Below, piece after piece: positions 1 to 7,731 of a DNA stretch of 64,000 nucleotides (position 1 is the stretch's first letter; each line of letters starts with the position of its first letter). Source of the DNA: JADKAV01 sp037046735 (GTDB lineage: Bacteria > Actinomycetota > Actinomycetes > S36-B12 > UBA10799). The position numbers and the translations under genes were made by a program. The stretch spans positions 1-64,000 of the forward strand of contig JBAOHC010000027.1 of assembly GCA_037046735.1 (NCBI GenBank), in the 5' to 3' direction. Below the pieces are notes generated by a model. That model did no database searches, was not told where the DNA came from, and was given only the letters and a program-made list of their open reading frames with translations.

Positions 1-1235
1 CCCGAGCCGGCCGCTCTCGACGACGTCACGCGGGTCGAGGTCCACCAGACCCACCTCGGACCCCGCCACCACCAGCTGGTCGCGGGTCACCTTGTAGCGG
101 CAGGGTGGCAGGCCGTTGCGGTCGGTCGCGGCCCCAGCGATCACGCCATCGGTGAAGGCCAGCGCGGCGGGCCCGTCCCACGGCTCCGTGAGGTGGGCGT
201 GGAAGCGATAGAAGTCACGGATGGCCGGTTCCACGTCGGGATACCGCTCCCAGGCCTGCGGCACCAGCATCATGATGGTGTGCAGCGGGTCGCGGCCGGA
301 GCGCACCAGCAGCTCCATGGTGTTGTCGAACCCCGCCGAGTCGCTGCCGCCGGGCGCGATCACCGGCTTGAGCCGCTCGATGTCGTGGCCCCAGATCGGG
401 CTGGGCGTGTCGGCTTCGCGGGCGGCCATCGCGTTCTGGTTGCCCCACAGCGTGTTGATCTCCCCGTTGTGGGCGATCATCCGGAAGGGCTGCGCCAAGG
501 GCCAGCTCGGCAGGGTGTTGGTCGAGTACCGCTGGTGGAAGAGCGCCACCGCGCTCTCGTATTCGGGATAGCGGAGGTCGGGGAAGAACACGGGGAGCTG
601 GGCCCCGGTCAGCAGCGCCTTGTAGACGATGGTGCGGCAGGAGAGCGAACAGACGAAGAACGGCGCGAAGCCCGCCGCCTCCGCCTCGCGCTCCATGTCC
701 CGGCGGGCCAGGTAGAGTGCCCGTTCCCAGGCGTCGTCGTCCTGGGCGGTGAAGGGCCGGCCCACGAACACCTGCCGGATGGCGGGCACAGGGCTGGCCC
801 GCGCCAGCGGGCCGAGGGCCGCCGGGTCGATGGGCACCTCCCGCCAGCCGAGGCACGGGATGCCGTTCCGCTCCAGCACCTTCTCGACAAGCCGGATCGA
901 CCGGCGCAACGGCTCATGCTCGGGAGGGAGGAAGAAGGCGCCCACGCCGAAGGGCTGCCCCGGCTTGAGGCGCAGGCCGAGGCGGTAGGCCTCGCGGTGG
1001 AACAGCCGCTGCGGGATCTGGGTCAGGATCCCGGCGCCGTCACCCGAGTTGTCGGTCGAGGCCGCGCCACGGTGCGCCACCCGGGCCACCGCCTGGAGCG
1101 CCATGCGGACGATGTCATGGGGGAGCGCTCCCCGGGGCCGGCGCGGGCCACGAAGCCGACGCCGCAAGCGTCGTGTTCGCGGCGGGATTCGCCGGCGTCG
1201 GTCGGGCCGTGGGCGGGATAGGGGGGCGTGGGCAT
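1..1235 (-). pseudogene. gltB: Glutamate synthase large subunit, N-terminal part (frameshifted, runs off the window edge)
   Basis: Reading leftwards from ATG 1235, the product matches the glutaminase domain of GOGAT, which releases ammonia from glutamine for transfer to 2-oxoglutarate. The nucleophile is the Cys of HDACGVGF near residue 25, and RYSTNT, RMIAHNGEINTLWGN, PGGSDSA, LVPQAW, EPWDGPAA and DRNGLPPCRY follow in family order. The ATG has a GAGGAG ribosome site seven bases upstream. One frameshift sits in the G run at 1119-1123: the N-terminal Cys segment is in one frame and everything from HDIVRM on is in another. The reading frame is then open to base 1. The flaw could be a sequencing indel rather than true decay. 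It diverges from the leuA leader. Confidence 0.9.
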
Positions 1236-1463
1236 CGCGACTCCTCGGGCAGACACGAAAAAGCCCGCTCCATCTGGGGAGTGGGCCGGGCAGCGTCGGG
1301 CTGGGGTCAGCCAATCACCGTCCGGGACCGCTCCCATTCGGGGAGGGCCGGAGAAATAAGGACGGCGGCGGCGGTGCAATTGAGGCGCATGTGCATAAAA
1401 ATACACCCTCGTGGGGCCGGGTCAAAAGCGTCCATGACCCGATGGGGAGGGGGCGCCCCTGTC

Positions 1464-1492
1464 TTGACAGGGCCGGGGCCCATCCGTAGACT
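1464..1492 (+). promoter_or_regulatory. Sigma-70-type promoter of the leuA leader
   Basis: TTGACA at 1464-1469, a 17-base spacer, and TAGACT at 1487-1492. This places the transcription start near 1499, about 60 bases before the leader peptide. The rest of the 1236-1559 gap between gltB and the leader shows no gene. Confidence 0.7.
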
Positions 1493-1559
1493 GTATGATC
1501 CGGCACCGCTGGCGCATAAAGTTGCCCCGGCCACGGAACCCGTCCGACACAGGATCGTG

Positions 1560-1661
1560 ATGCTCTCGTCGCTGCCGCTTGCGCTCGTCCTTATTAGCCT
1601 CGTGCTCGTCCTTCTGGGACTCGAGTACGGGGACCGCGGCGCATACGGGCGAGAGCAGTAA
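1560..1661 (+). CDS. leuL: Leucine-rich leader peptide of the leuA attenuator
   Basis: A 33-residue ORF starts at ATG 1560 behind an AGGA ribosome site. Its first 21 residues contain 10 Leu, 3 Val and 1 Ile, including the run LVLVLL. It ends 28 bases before a perfect terminator hairpin, and leuA begins just beyond. This is the classic layout of transcription attenuation for branched-chain amino acid genes: when charged leucyl-tRNA is scarce the ribosome stalls on the Leu codons and an antiterminator can form. The function is inferred from position and composition. I did not model the alternative RNA folds. Confidence 0.8.
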   Translation: MLSSLPLALVLISLVLVLLGLEYGDRGAYGREQ

Positions 1662-1689
1662 CGGCGAGCAGGACGACGCCCCCCCCACG

Positions 1690-1722
1690 CCGCGGACCCC
1701 AACGGTCCGCGGTTTTTGTTTT
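1690..1722 (+). terminator. Attenuator terminator before leuA
   Basis: A perfect 9-bp stem, CCGCGGACC (1690-1698) with GGTCCGCGG (1704-1712), closes a 5-base loop and is followed by TTTTTGTTTT. A second, smaller hairpin, TTCTGC/GCAGAA at 1721-1736, lies between it and the leuA start. Confidence 0.85.
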
Positions 1723-1752
1723 CTGCCACGGCAGAATGACTGCCGATCCGGT

Positions 1753-2896
1753 ATGGCCAGGGAAGCGATCATCTTCGACACCACGCTCCGCGATGGCGAG
1801 CAGGCGCCCGGCAACACCATGACCCCGGAGGAGAAGCTCCGGCTTGCCCGGCAGCTCGACGCGCTCGGCGTGGACGTCATGGAGGCCGGCTTTCCGGCCG
1901 CGAGCGAGGGCGACTTCCGGAGTGTGCGCGAGATCGCGCAGGAGATCCGGCGCCCGGCGATGGCCGCGCTGGCCCGCTGCCACGACAAGGACATCGAGCT
2001 CGCCGCCGAGGCTGTGATCCAGGGCGTGGCCCGGGGGGCGGCTGCACATCTTCCTCTCGACCTCCGACCTGCACCTGGAGCACAAGCTCCGGATGAGCCG
2101 GGAGGACGCGCTGGAACTGGCCCGGCGCTCGATCCGTCAGGCCCGGCGCCACACCGACGACGTGGAGTTCTGGCCGAGGATGCCAGCCGGACCGACCTCG
2201 ACTACCTGTGCCGCGTGGTGGAGATGGCCATCGCCGAGGGGGCGACCACCATCAACCTCCCCGACACCGTGGGCTACGCCATGCCGGAGGAGTACGCCGC
2301 GACGCTCCGCGCCGTGCGCGAGCGGGTGCCCGGCGCCGACCGGGTGATCTGGAGCGCGCACTGCCACGACGACCTCGGGCTGGCGGGCGCCAATTCGCTC
2401 GCGGCGGTCGAGGCCGGGGTGGGGCAGGTGGAGTGCACCATCAATGGCATCGGCGAGCGGGCCGGCAACGCGTCGCTGGAGGAGATCGTCATGGCCAGCC
2501 GGACGCGCAAGGACGTGCTGGGCGTGACCACCCGCATCAACACGAGAAACTGCTCGCGACCTCGCGCATGGTCACCGAGGTCACGGGCATGCCTACAGCC
2601 GAACAAGGCCATCGTGGGCCGGAACGCGTTCGCGCACGAGGCGGGCATCCACCAGCACGGCGTGCTGGCAGCACGCACCACCTACGAGATCATCCCGCCC
2701 GAGGCCGTCGGGTTCTCCGCGTCGACCCTCGTGCTCGGCAAGCACTCCGGGCGCCACGCGCTGGAGCGGCGCTACAAGGAACTCGGCTACGACCTGGCGG
2801 AGGCGAAGCTGGCCGGGAGCTGTACAAGGAGTTCACCACCCTGGCCGACCGCAAGCGGGAGATCCTCGACGAGGACCTGCTGGCGTTGCTGCACGA
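1753..2896 (+). pseudogene. leuA: 2-isopropylmalate synthase, multiply frameshifted and 3'-truncated
   Basis: LeuA condenses acetyl-CoA with 2-oxoisovalerate in the first committed step of leucine synthesis. From ATG 1753 the product starts MAREAIIFDTTLRDGEQAPG. Catalytic-barrel segments follow: GFPAASEGDF, the metal-binding HCHDDLG type (SAHCHDDLGLA), NGIGERAGN, HEAGIHQHG and LGKHSGRHA. These pieces lie in changing frames, with shifts near 2035, 2171, 2540, 2595 and 2813. Homology ends at EDLLALLHE near 2896, so the roughly 120-residue C-terminal leucine-sensing domain is missing. The shifts are mostly single missing bases, which suggests poor sequence. The abrupt end suggests a rearrangement or a chimeric join. 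Confidence 0.88.
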
Positions 2897-3132
2897 GCGC
2901 CGGCACCTGATCTTGAGGAGGGTAACCCGCAGGGGGGCCACCCCCGCCGGAGGGGGCCTCACACGTGGGGTTCAGGTGCTCGGGGTGAATACGGGTCTCA
3001 TTTTTGGCAGAGCGGGCTACAGCGGTGCCACACCTGCGCACTGGTCCATGATCGCGGCGGCCACCAACCTCAGGTCAGGCGGGGAGAAGCATTGATGGAT
3101 CTTGCCTGAACTCAGGCAGGTTACCGTGCGCC
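2897..3132. other. Junction zone without a recognisable gene
   Basis: LeuA similarity stops at about 2896 and no coding signal is convincing until 3133. The only structure I see is a short inverted repeat, GCCTGA-AC-TCAGGC, near 3105-3118. This is the probable boundary between the leuA segment and the integrase-bearing segment. Confidence 0.5.
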
Positions 3133-3258
3133 TCACAGCCCGGCCACTCGTTTCAACCGGTCGGCCAGTTGGCTGGCTACTTCAGCGACGCGGGCGTTCG
3201 CCGCATAGATGTCGAGCAGCACAGTCAGATACGGGCGCTCCTCACAAGGTTCCATCAT
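3133..3258 (-). CDS. Small hypothetical protein (41 aa)
   Basis: Starts with tandem ATGs (3258 and 3255) and encodes MMEPCEERPYLTVLLD, then an amphipathic stretch ending ADRLKRVAGL. Its start lies inside the preceding small ORF, whose stop is at 3242-3244, so the two overlap by 17 bases and could be translationally coupled. No family is recognised. It sits at the 3' side of a degraded integrative element. Confidence 0.4.
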   Translation of the reverse strand: MMEPCEERPYLTVLLDIYAANARVAEVASQLADRLKRVAGL

Positions 3259-3418
3259 ACGAAACCACCGTTGCGGTGTTGTCATCGGGGACCCAGGCCC
3301 AGCGGGTGGAGTCCACCTGCTCGGCGCGGCCACCAAGCACCTCCGCGATCCGCTCAATCACGCCGCGACCGGTCACGCCCGCAGGGGGCCTTAAGGCCAT
3401 AGCCCACACCGAGGTCAT
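3242..3418 (-). CDS. Small hypothetical protein (58 aa)
   Basis: From ATG 3418 it encodes MTSVWAMALRPPAG, then an acidic and helical region, VIERIAEVLGG, ending VVSYDGTL. There is no clear ribosome site. It overlaps the 41-residue ORF downstream in a coupled arrangement. I do not recognise a domain; it is likely cargo of the neighbouring integrase element. Confidence 0.4.
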   Translation of the reverse strand: MTSVWAMALRPPAGVTGRGVIERIAEVLGGRAEQVDSTRWAWVPDDNTATVVSYDGTL

Positions 3419-3503
3419 GCGCACCACGGTAGCCGCGTGTGTCGGTTGGTGGCTACAGCGGTAGCCGGCCCTGGCACCGGTCCAGCACCATCGGCGGCCG
3501 CCG

Positions 3504-3710
3504 TCAGCGCGGCCGCGAGCACGCGGGCAACCAGCGCACCACCGCCAGCTCATCGGTAGTCAACAAGCCCACCTCACGGTCGAACCGCTCCTACCAACGC
3601 CGATACGTCTCAACCGTGCGCGCGGTGTGACCGGTGAAACGCAGTGAACCCTCAAAGTCCTCGCGGTGCGCTTCATACACCGGGGACGACGGGCAGGTAA
3701 CGTCATCCAT
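3504..3710 (-). pseudogene. Small gene interrupted by an in-frame TAG (possible recombinase N-terminal fragment)
   Basis: ATG 3710 has a good AAGGAG ribosome site nine bases upstream. The frame reads about 39 codons, meets TAG at 3593-3591 just after HTARTVETYRRW, then continues in the same frame through ERFDREVGLLTTDELAVVRW to TGA at 3506-3504. The segment around the stop resembles the SAM-like core-binding fold of tyrosine recombinases (TARTVETYRRW-x-ERF), but it is too short to be sure. Reading W or Q at the TAG would give one continuous 68-residue protein. Confidence 0.4.
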
Positions 3711-3804
3711 TGCTGGGACTCCTTGTCAGTCCTAGAGCCCTCGGAGGTATAGCCGCCCCGTGGAGGGCACTTGCTAACGTTGCTCACTGTAGACCCGCCG
3801 AGGC

Positions 3805-4946
3805 TCACCGTGCCTTGCGTATCGGGACCACGTTGGACATGGCCGCCGCTATCTGCTCATCCCGACCGCTGGCCGCGTGCTGGTAGCGCATCGCCGCCTG
3901 GGTGGTGGAGTGGCCCAACCGGCCCATGATCTCCGCCAGTGTCGCCCCGGTCTGCGCTGCTGTGGTGCCCGAGAAATGACGTAGATCATGCCACCGCAGT
4001 GAGGACAGGCCCAGTGCATCACGGACCCGGTAGAACGGCTTGTACAAGCTGCTGGGGGCCATGTGCGACCCGTTGCGCGACCCGGGGAACAGGAGGCCGT
4101 CACCGGCGGCCGGCAACGTGTTCAGGTAGTCGGCGACATCGGCCCGGATGTGCGGCGGGATCACCACGTCACGCACCCCGGCATCGGACTTCGGGGTGCC
4201 GACTTCGTAGCGTCCTTCGACCCGGACCACGGCACGCCGTACCGCGATCACCACAGGGGTTTCGCCGTCCATGAGGACATCCTCGCGGCGTAGTTCGGTC
4301 AGCTCCCCGAATCGCAGACCGCACCAAGCGGCGACCAGGACCATGGTCCGGTACTTCGCCGATGGCATCCCGTCCGCCAGCTGCTGCACCTGCTCGACCG
4401 TGGGAACGATTGTCTTGGTGGTGCGCTTGACCTGCCCGCCGCCCCGGATCCGGCACGGGTTCGACCCGATCAGGTCATCCTGGTAGGCGGTCTGGAGGAT
4501 GGCCCGGAACAGGGCGTAGGTGTGCGCCCGGGTGGTCTGGTGGGTGTCGTCCAACGTGGCGTACCACGCCTTGACCTGCCCCACGGTGATCGTGTCGATG
4601 CGGCGTTCCTGCCATGCGGGCAGGAGGTGGGTGTCCAACAGGTGCCGGTACGCCTCGACGGTGCGAGGTTTCAGGCCACGCTGGACCAACCACGTTTCGG
4701 CGTAGTCGCCGAACCGGGGTGCCCGCCCGGCCGGCGCGGTCGCAGCGTCCGGTGTGGGGGTGACCAGGTGCCGGCCGCGATGGCCTTGTTCTGGGTGTTC
4801 AGCCACATCTGGGCGGCCTGCTTGGTGTCGAACGTGTGGGGTGCAGGGTGGTAGGTGCCGTCCACTCGCACCTGCGCCTGCCATCGCCCGGATGCCCTCA
4901 GCCGCAGACTGCGGCGCCGCCTGGCTGACGTTTGCACCTTAGCCAT
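3805..4946 (-). pseudogene. int: Tyrosine recombinase/integrase, one frameshift
   Basis: Phage/ICE-type site-specific integrase. The start, ATG 4946, overlaps the upstream small gene. The N-terminal region (MAKVQTSARRRRSLR, then an AP2-like arm-binding segment and a core-binding domain with RTVEAYRHLLDTHL) leads to a catalytic domain with all key residues visible: Arg in WCGLRFGELTEL, HxxR in WHDLRHFSG, His in LGHSTTQAA and the nucleophile Tyr in MRYQHA. A single frameshift in the C run near 4765 splits the arm domain from the rest, so the copy is inactive unless the indel is a sequencing error. Intact, it would be about 380 residues, normal for actinomycete elements. Confidence 0.88.
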
Positions 4947-5162
4947 GCTGCACCGCCTGAGCGTAGGTGTTGAGGCAGTCGTCGCACAGCCGCATCGTGG
5001 CGACGAACATCCCGCAGGGCACGGGGGAGAGGTACACCACGCAGGTGGCGGCAGGCTTCACGCCGCCGGGTGGGACAGTCCGGTGCAGGGGCCTTGTTCA
5101 TCGGCTTCCAGTGGGAATGCTGCGCCTGCCCCTGCGGGTAGGTGGTGGGTGGTTGTGGTCAC
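4939..5162 (-). pseudogene. Small Cys-rich protein upstream of int (frameshifted)
   Basis: GTG 5162 opens VTTTTHHLPAGAGAAFPLEA and reaches a stop after SHPAA. In the next frame GGVKPAATCVVYLSPVPCG is followed by a CDDC pair and ends at TAA 4941-4939. The natural join is SHPGGVKPAATC, requiring one extra base in the CCC run near 5064. The Cys pairs suggest a small zinc-binding protein. Its stop overlaps the int start (ATGGCTAA), so the two genes look translationally coupled. A palindrome lies just upstream. Function unknown; accessory proteins of integrases such as excisionases often occupy this position. Confidence 0.5.
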
Positions 5163-5178
5163 GGTGGGTCCCCTGTTC

Positions 5179-5204
5179 GATATTTGCCCGTCCGGGCAAA
5201 TATC
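5179..5204. promoter_or_regulatory. Perfect inverted repeat upstream of the int operon (probable operator)
   Basis: GATATTTGCCC (5179-5189), spacer GTCC, GGGCAAATATC (5194-5204): an 11-bp perfect palindrome arm, 17 bases before the GTG of the Cys-rich gene. With no T-tract it is more likely a repressor-binding site than a terminator. No candidate repressor gene is present in the window. Confidence 0.6.
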
Positions 5205-5323
5205 AGCGTATCTCATGAGGAAAAGTGAGGTTTAGTGACGCGCGTTTGTGGGGGAAATCCGGGGGGAAACGGCCATTTCGTGGGTGGGGCCACACAGATT
5301 CGAACCCAGTATCGCCCACAAGT

Positions 5324-5350
5324 AAAACCCCTGGTCAAACCAGGGGTTTT
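5324..5350. terminator. Bidirectional rho-independent terminator
   Basis: AAAACCCCTGG (5324-5334), a 5-base loop, and CCAGGGGTTTT (5340-5350): a perfect 11-bp stem with A and T flanks that works in both directions. It separates the GGDEF gene (minus strand, ending at 5408) from the int module. Confidence 0.85.
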
Positions 5351-5407
5351 CGACTTCAGGGGCCTATTCTGCACGGCGGGCACATGCCGAGGGTGCCGGT
5401 TCGACAC

Positions 5408-6418
5408 TCACGTAAGCGTTAGACCGGCCTGTCCTCGTCGGCGGTACATGTCTTCGTCCGCTAACGCCACCAAGTGATCCAGGAAGCCTTCTGCTGGCTC
5501 CTTCTCGTAGGAGGAGCCAAGGCTCAGGTCCCACTCTGGCGGACCGTCGTAGCACCGACTTACCCCCGCGACGAGATCTCGGTAGACCAAGCGCACGTCC
5601 GGGGAACCACCGACACCCACCACGCAGAATTCGTCTCCGCCCCAGCGGGCAGGGACACCGCCCAGCACCATGGTTGATGCCAGAGAGGTGCCGACTGCCA
5701 CGAGAAGCTGGTCTCCAGCCGCGTGCCCATGGCTGTCGTTGACCTTCTTGAGTCCTCGCACGTCGATGAAGAGGCACCACATCCCTGTTCCATTCTCGTG
5801 CGCTGCTCCGACCATCGAAGGCACGATCGAATGCAGGCCGCGCCGGTTCCACAGCGACGTGAGATGGTCCCGCATGGCTGAGGCGAAGGCGACATCGCGG
5901 GCGATTTCGAGTCGACGCCGGTCGGCCTGTCGCAGCACGAACACCGCCGCACCGATGGCGCAGCCCAAGACCACGAGGACCAACTGATCCGAAATGCTCA
6001 CGGTCCACGTCGTGCCGGTTGACATCGCAAGGGCCCATCCTCCGACAAGACACAGGTCGGTGAGGGCTAGGTGAAGACCCTTTGTGATTAGCGCGCCGCC
6101 GACGACCAGCAGCAACGCAAGGTTCGCTGCTAGCAGGCCATTGCCTGTGAGAGCCTGTTCGAACGGCAGGAGCAGGCCGAGCGGGATGAGAACTGCGGGC
6201 AATATCCGCTGCACCTCTTCGACCGGGGCGTCCTGGCGTGCGACCCACCACCAGAGACCGAGGAATCCGACCACGACCACGCTCTGGGCGATCGGCATCA
6301 CCCTTGACGCCGGGGGAGTCAGAGTCAGCATGTTGCGTACCAGTAGCACCGCCTCCAACATGGCGGCGGCCGGCAGAATCAGGGGCAATCTCGAAGCGTC
6401 GCGCCCCCTGCTCGTCAC
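5408..6418 (-). CDS. Membrane-bound GGDEF diguanylate cyclase (336 aa)
   Basis: Predicted to make cyclic di-GMP from two GTP at the membrane. About six hydrophobic segments between residues 10 and 165 form an uncharacterised sensor module. The GGDEF domain follows, with DHLTSLWNRRG near 184-194, FIDVRGLKKVND near 217-228 and the active loop WGGDEF at 259-264. The five residues before the loop give no RxxD, so the usual product-inhibition I-site is absent. The start is GTG 6418, six bases after a TACCCT box, consistent with a leaderless mRNA. No EAL/HD-GYP partner is in the window. Confidence 0.88.
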   Translation of the reverse strand: MTSRGRDASRLPLILPAAAMLEAVLLVRNMLTLTPPASRVMPIAQSVVVVGFLGLWWWVARQDAPVEEVQRILPAVLIPLGLLLPFEQALTGNGLLAANLALLLVVGGALITKGLHLALTDLCLVGGWALAMSTGTTWTVSISDQLVLVVLGCAIGAAVFVLRQADRRRLEIARDVAFASAMRDHLTSLWNRRGLHSIVPSMVGAAHENGTGMWCLFIDVRGLKKVNDSHGHAAGDQLLVAVGTSLASTMVLGGVPARWGGDEFCVVGVGGSPDVRLVYRDLVAGVSRCYDGPPEWDLSLGSSYEKEPAEGFLDHLVALADEDMYRRRGQAGLTLT

Positions 6419-6563
6419 CTGTTAAGGGTAGATCCTGCAGCCCTGGGAAGGAGCCGCGAGAGGGCCGCCCCTACGGCCTTACCCGCCGCTTTCTCGGCAG
6501 GTGGACGCATCCCGCAGCGCCGTCATTGAGCCCTACTGGCCTGTGGATTCTTGCCATTCGACG

Positions 6564-6585
6564 TGTCAGACCCTCCATCTACGGT
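6564..6585 (+). promoter_or_regulatory. RecA-NDp-type promoter element of the DUF222-HNH pseudogene
   Basis: TGTCAG at 6564-6569 and TACGGT at 6580-6585, with 11 bases between the end of TGTCA and the TACGGT box. The start codon is six bases further on. The same element precedes the intact paralogue (45665-45687) and the RecB-like nuclease (34399-34421). It fits the mycobacterial RecA-independent DNA-damage promoter pattern TTGTCR-gtg-N8-TAnnnT in its outer elements and spacing. Confidence 0.55.
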
Positions 6586-6591
6586 GGGCGT

Positions 6592-7701
6592 ATGGATGGT
6601 TCGGTGGTGACAGCGTTGGAGGTGATGCTGTCCGGTGGTGACCCGCTCGACGTCGCCCAGGCGGCCGAAGCGGTGATCGGGTTCTGCCACGCCGTGCAAC
6701 TCCAATCCTTCAACCAGGTGTTCCAGGAGGCCGAGTTGGCCGCCGACCCCGACGGGGTAGTCGTCGACCCGACCTCGCCGGAGGTGGCGTGCGCGATGGG
6801 CTGGAGCCCGGGACTGGCGTCGTCGATGGTCGACACGGCGGTGGATGTGGTCACCGGACTGCCCGAGCTGCTGTCGGCGCTGGCCGCGGGCCGGATTGAT
6901 CTGGGTAAGGTGCGGGAGATCACCCGCGGCACCTGCGAGCTGCGCCCGGCCGACCGGCAGGAGTTAGCCGTCGGGCGATCGTGTTCGCCGCCACCCACAC
7001 CCGCTCACAGCTGCGGTCCTGGCTGGGCCGGCAGGTCGACCCGGATCGATCCCGACGCCGCCGACCGCCGTCGCCGGGCCGCCCACAAACGCCCGCGGGG
7101 GTGCGGCTACCCCCGAACCTGACGGGATGGCCACCCTGTCCGCCTACCTCACCGCCGAAGAAGCCGTCGCCTGCATGGAGTCGATTCGGGAACGCTGCCG
7201 CGCCATCGACGGCGCCCGGGACGCCAACCAGGCCGACACCCTCGTGGAACTGCTGACCGGGATCACGGCGGCCCAACCGGTGCCGGTCACCGTGATCATG
7301 ACCGTCCAGGGCCCGGAAATTGAGGGGTACGGGCCGATCTCGCAGCGTCACGCCGCCGACCTGCTGGCCCGCCTGAACCTGTCATCGGCGCTGATCCGGC
7401 TGGACCGGCCACCGATCGCATCGGCTACGCCCCCAACCTGGCGATCCGGCGGTACGTGCAGGTCCGCGACCGGCACTGCCGCTTCCCGGGCTGCACCCGC
7501 CCGGCGAGTGCCTGTGACCTCGACCACCTCGCCCCCTGGCCAGCAGGTGCCACCGACGTGGACAACCTGCACGCGCTGTGCCGCCGACATCACCCGATCA
7601 AAACCCACACCGGCTGGCAAGTGGTCGCAGGGCCCAACGGCACTCTCATCTGGACCAGCCCCCGCGGCCGGGTCTACCTCAGCAGCCTCAAGGACCCCTA
7701 A
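6592..7701 (+). pseudogene. DUF222/HNH endonuclease-domain protein of the 13E12 family, multiply frameshifted
   Basis: Decayed or poorly sequenced paralogue of the intact gene at 45694-46803, colinear with it over its whole length. ATG 6592 opens MDGSVVTALEVMLSGGDPLD; DUF222 runs to about codon 125. The frame then changes near 6971, 7040, 7100-7120 and 7405, while the encoded pieces (THTRSQLRSWLGRQV, MATLSAYLTAEEA, RIGYAPNLAIRRYVQVRD) keep matching. The C-terminal HNH motif is present: HCRFPGC, CDLDH, VDNLHALCRRHH. The family is repeated and recombination-prone in actinobacteria (REP13E12 in mycobacteria). Confidence 0.88.
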
Positions 7702-7731
7702 CACCAAACACCCGCCCCCGGGCGGGCAGCG

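Noticed and set aside
193..1221. 342-codon plus-strand frame opposite gltB
   Set aside because: The minus strand encodes unmistakable GltB motifs; this frame is its complement.
5281..5310. tRNA-like T-loop (GGTTCGAATC on the minus strand) suggesting a tRNA gene or att core
   Set aside because: The T-stem does not pair and no tRNA body lies upstream; the place is taken by a terminator. It may be an att remnant, but its orientation relative to int does not give a consistent integration model.
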